Source: Ctenosaura bakeri
Lineage: Eukaryota; Chordata; Lepidosauria; Squamata; Iguanidae
Assembly: GCA_948474755.1 (NCBI GenBank)
Contig: CAOLHI010001140.1
Location: 496,001 to 560,000, forward strand
Direction: 5' to 3'
DNA length: 64,000 bases
Shown here: piece by piece, positions 63,690 through 64,000 of the stretch
How positions within the stretch are numbered: position 1 is the first letter of the stretch
Layout: each line of letters opens with the position of its first letter
The notes under the pieces: generated by a model
Database searches by the model: none
Told to the model about the DNA's origin: nothing
The model's input: only the letters and a program-made list of their open reading frames with translations
Made by a program: the position numbers and the translations under genes

Positions 63690-64000
63690 AGCTGGCCCGG
63701 GGCAGTGGCCCCAGCTGTTTCCTAATGGGTGTACTTCCCTAGCAATGAAGACTGGCACACAAATAGACCCTTTGGCACATGCTCTGGAGACGCGTGAGCT
63801 GCGTGAAGTTGTCCTGCAGGAGACTGTGGCTATTGATTACCTCCTGCTGAAGCATAATCAGGATTTTAATGGGATATGTGGTTTTAATCTTTCAGATGGA
63901 TCCCACATAATAGACACCAAGGTCAACAAACTTAAGGAAATAACGACACACATAAAGCGCTCTGATGATACTGATCTTTCATGGCTCACCTCCTGGTTTC
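63690..64000 (+). pseudogene. Endogenous-retrovirus env TM-like remnant, runs off the window
   Basis: An open frame with no stop to the window end. It shows a heptad-like helical stretch (ALETRELREVVLQ, AIDYLLLKHN), a Cys-containing turn near 63870-63885 and a Trp-rich WLTSWF at the end. This resembles the transmembrane subunit ectodomain of gammaretrovirus-like Env proteins. No complete protein is present in the window. Confidence 0.55.

Overview
The window looks like genomic DNA from a squamate reptile, probably a lizard. It holds one split vertebrate gene set in a dense mix of CR1, L2 and BovB/RTE-like LINEs, tRNA-headed SINEs, several LTR families, palindromic DNA-transposon remnants and long microsatellites. 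The squamate call rests on this repeat mixture and is an inference; no species is claimed. There is no prokaryotic gene, CRISPR array or rRNA.

The only host protein gene I can support is a P5B-type (ATP13A-family) P-type ATPase on the plus strand, best matched to ATP13A5. I placed 29 consecutive coding exons from 9844 to 49802. Every junction has AG/GT splice sites and the reading phases agree, giving 1160 residues plus a stop codon. Only the short first coding exon with the initiator Met is missing; it probably lies upstream of the window or in a stretch I could not recognise. The catalytic core is intact (TGES, DKTGT, KGAP, TGDN, GDGAND). The first proline of the M4 signature PPxLP is replaced by threonine.

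Layout: 1-9843 is intergenic or 5' intronic sequence made of SINE, LTR, L2 and BovB-like fragments, a CTTT/CCTT microsatellite and a GC-rich terminal-inverted-repeat element (7649-8345). 9844-49802 is the ATPase gene. Its introns hold three antisense solo LTRs of one family (28108-28988, 30717-31564, 44332-45222), each with a perfect 4-bp target duplication, plus a nearly complete sense-strand CR1 LINE (about 37982-42088) and several palindromic MITEs. 49803-52284 is the 3' UTR and flank. 52285-61254 is a repeat graveyard: a second LTR family, a decayed CR1, an inverted CR1 interrupted by both an L2 and a solo LTR, and a young 5'-truncated CR1. 61561-64000 holds broken endogenous-retrovirus pol-like and env-like remnants and a partial LTR.

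The ATPase exons encode one membrane pump. The mobile elements are separate, mostly inactive insertions and form no obvious joint system. I found no convincing new multi-gene system. The most distinctive points are the altered M4 motif, the dated nesting of elements at 55-57.5 kb, and the GC-rich element that shares its ends with palindromic MITEs elsewhere in the window.
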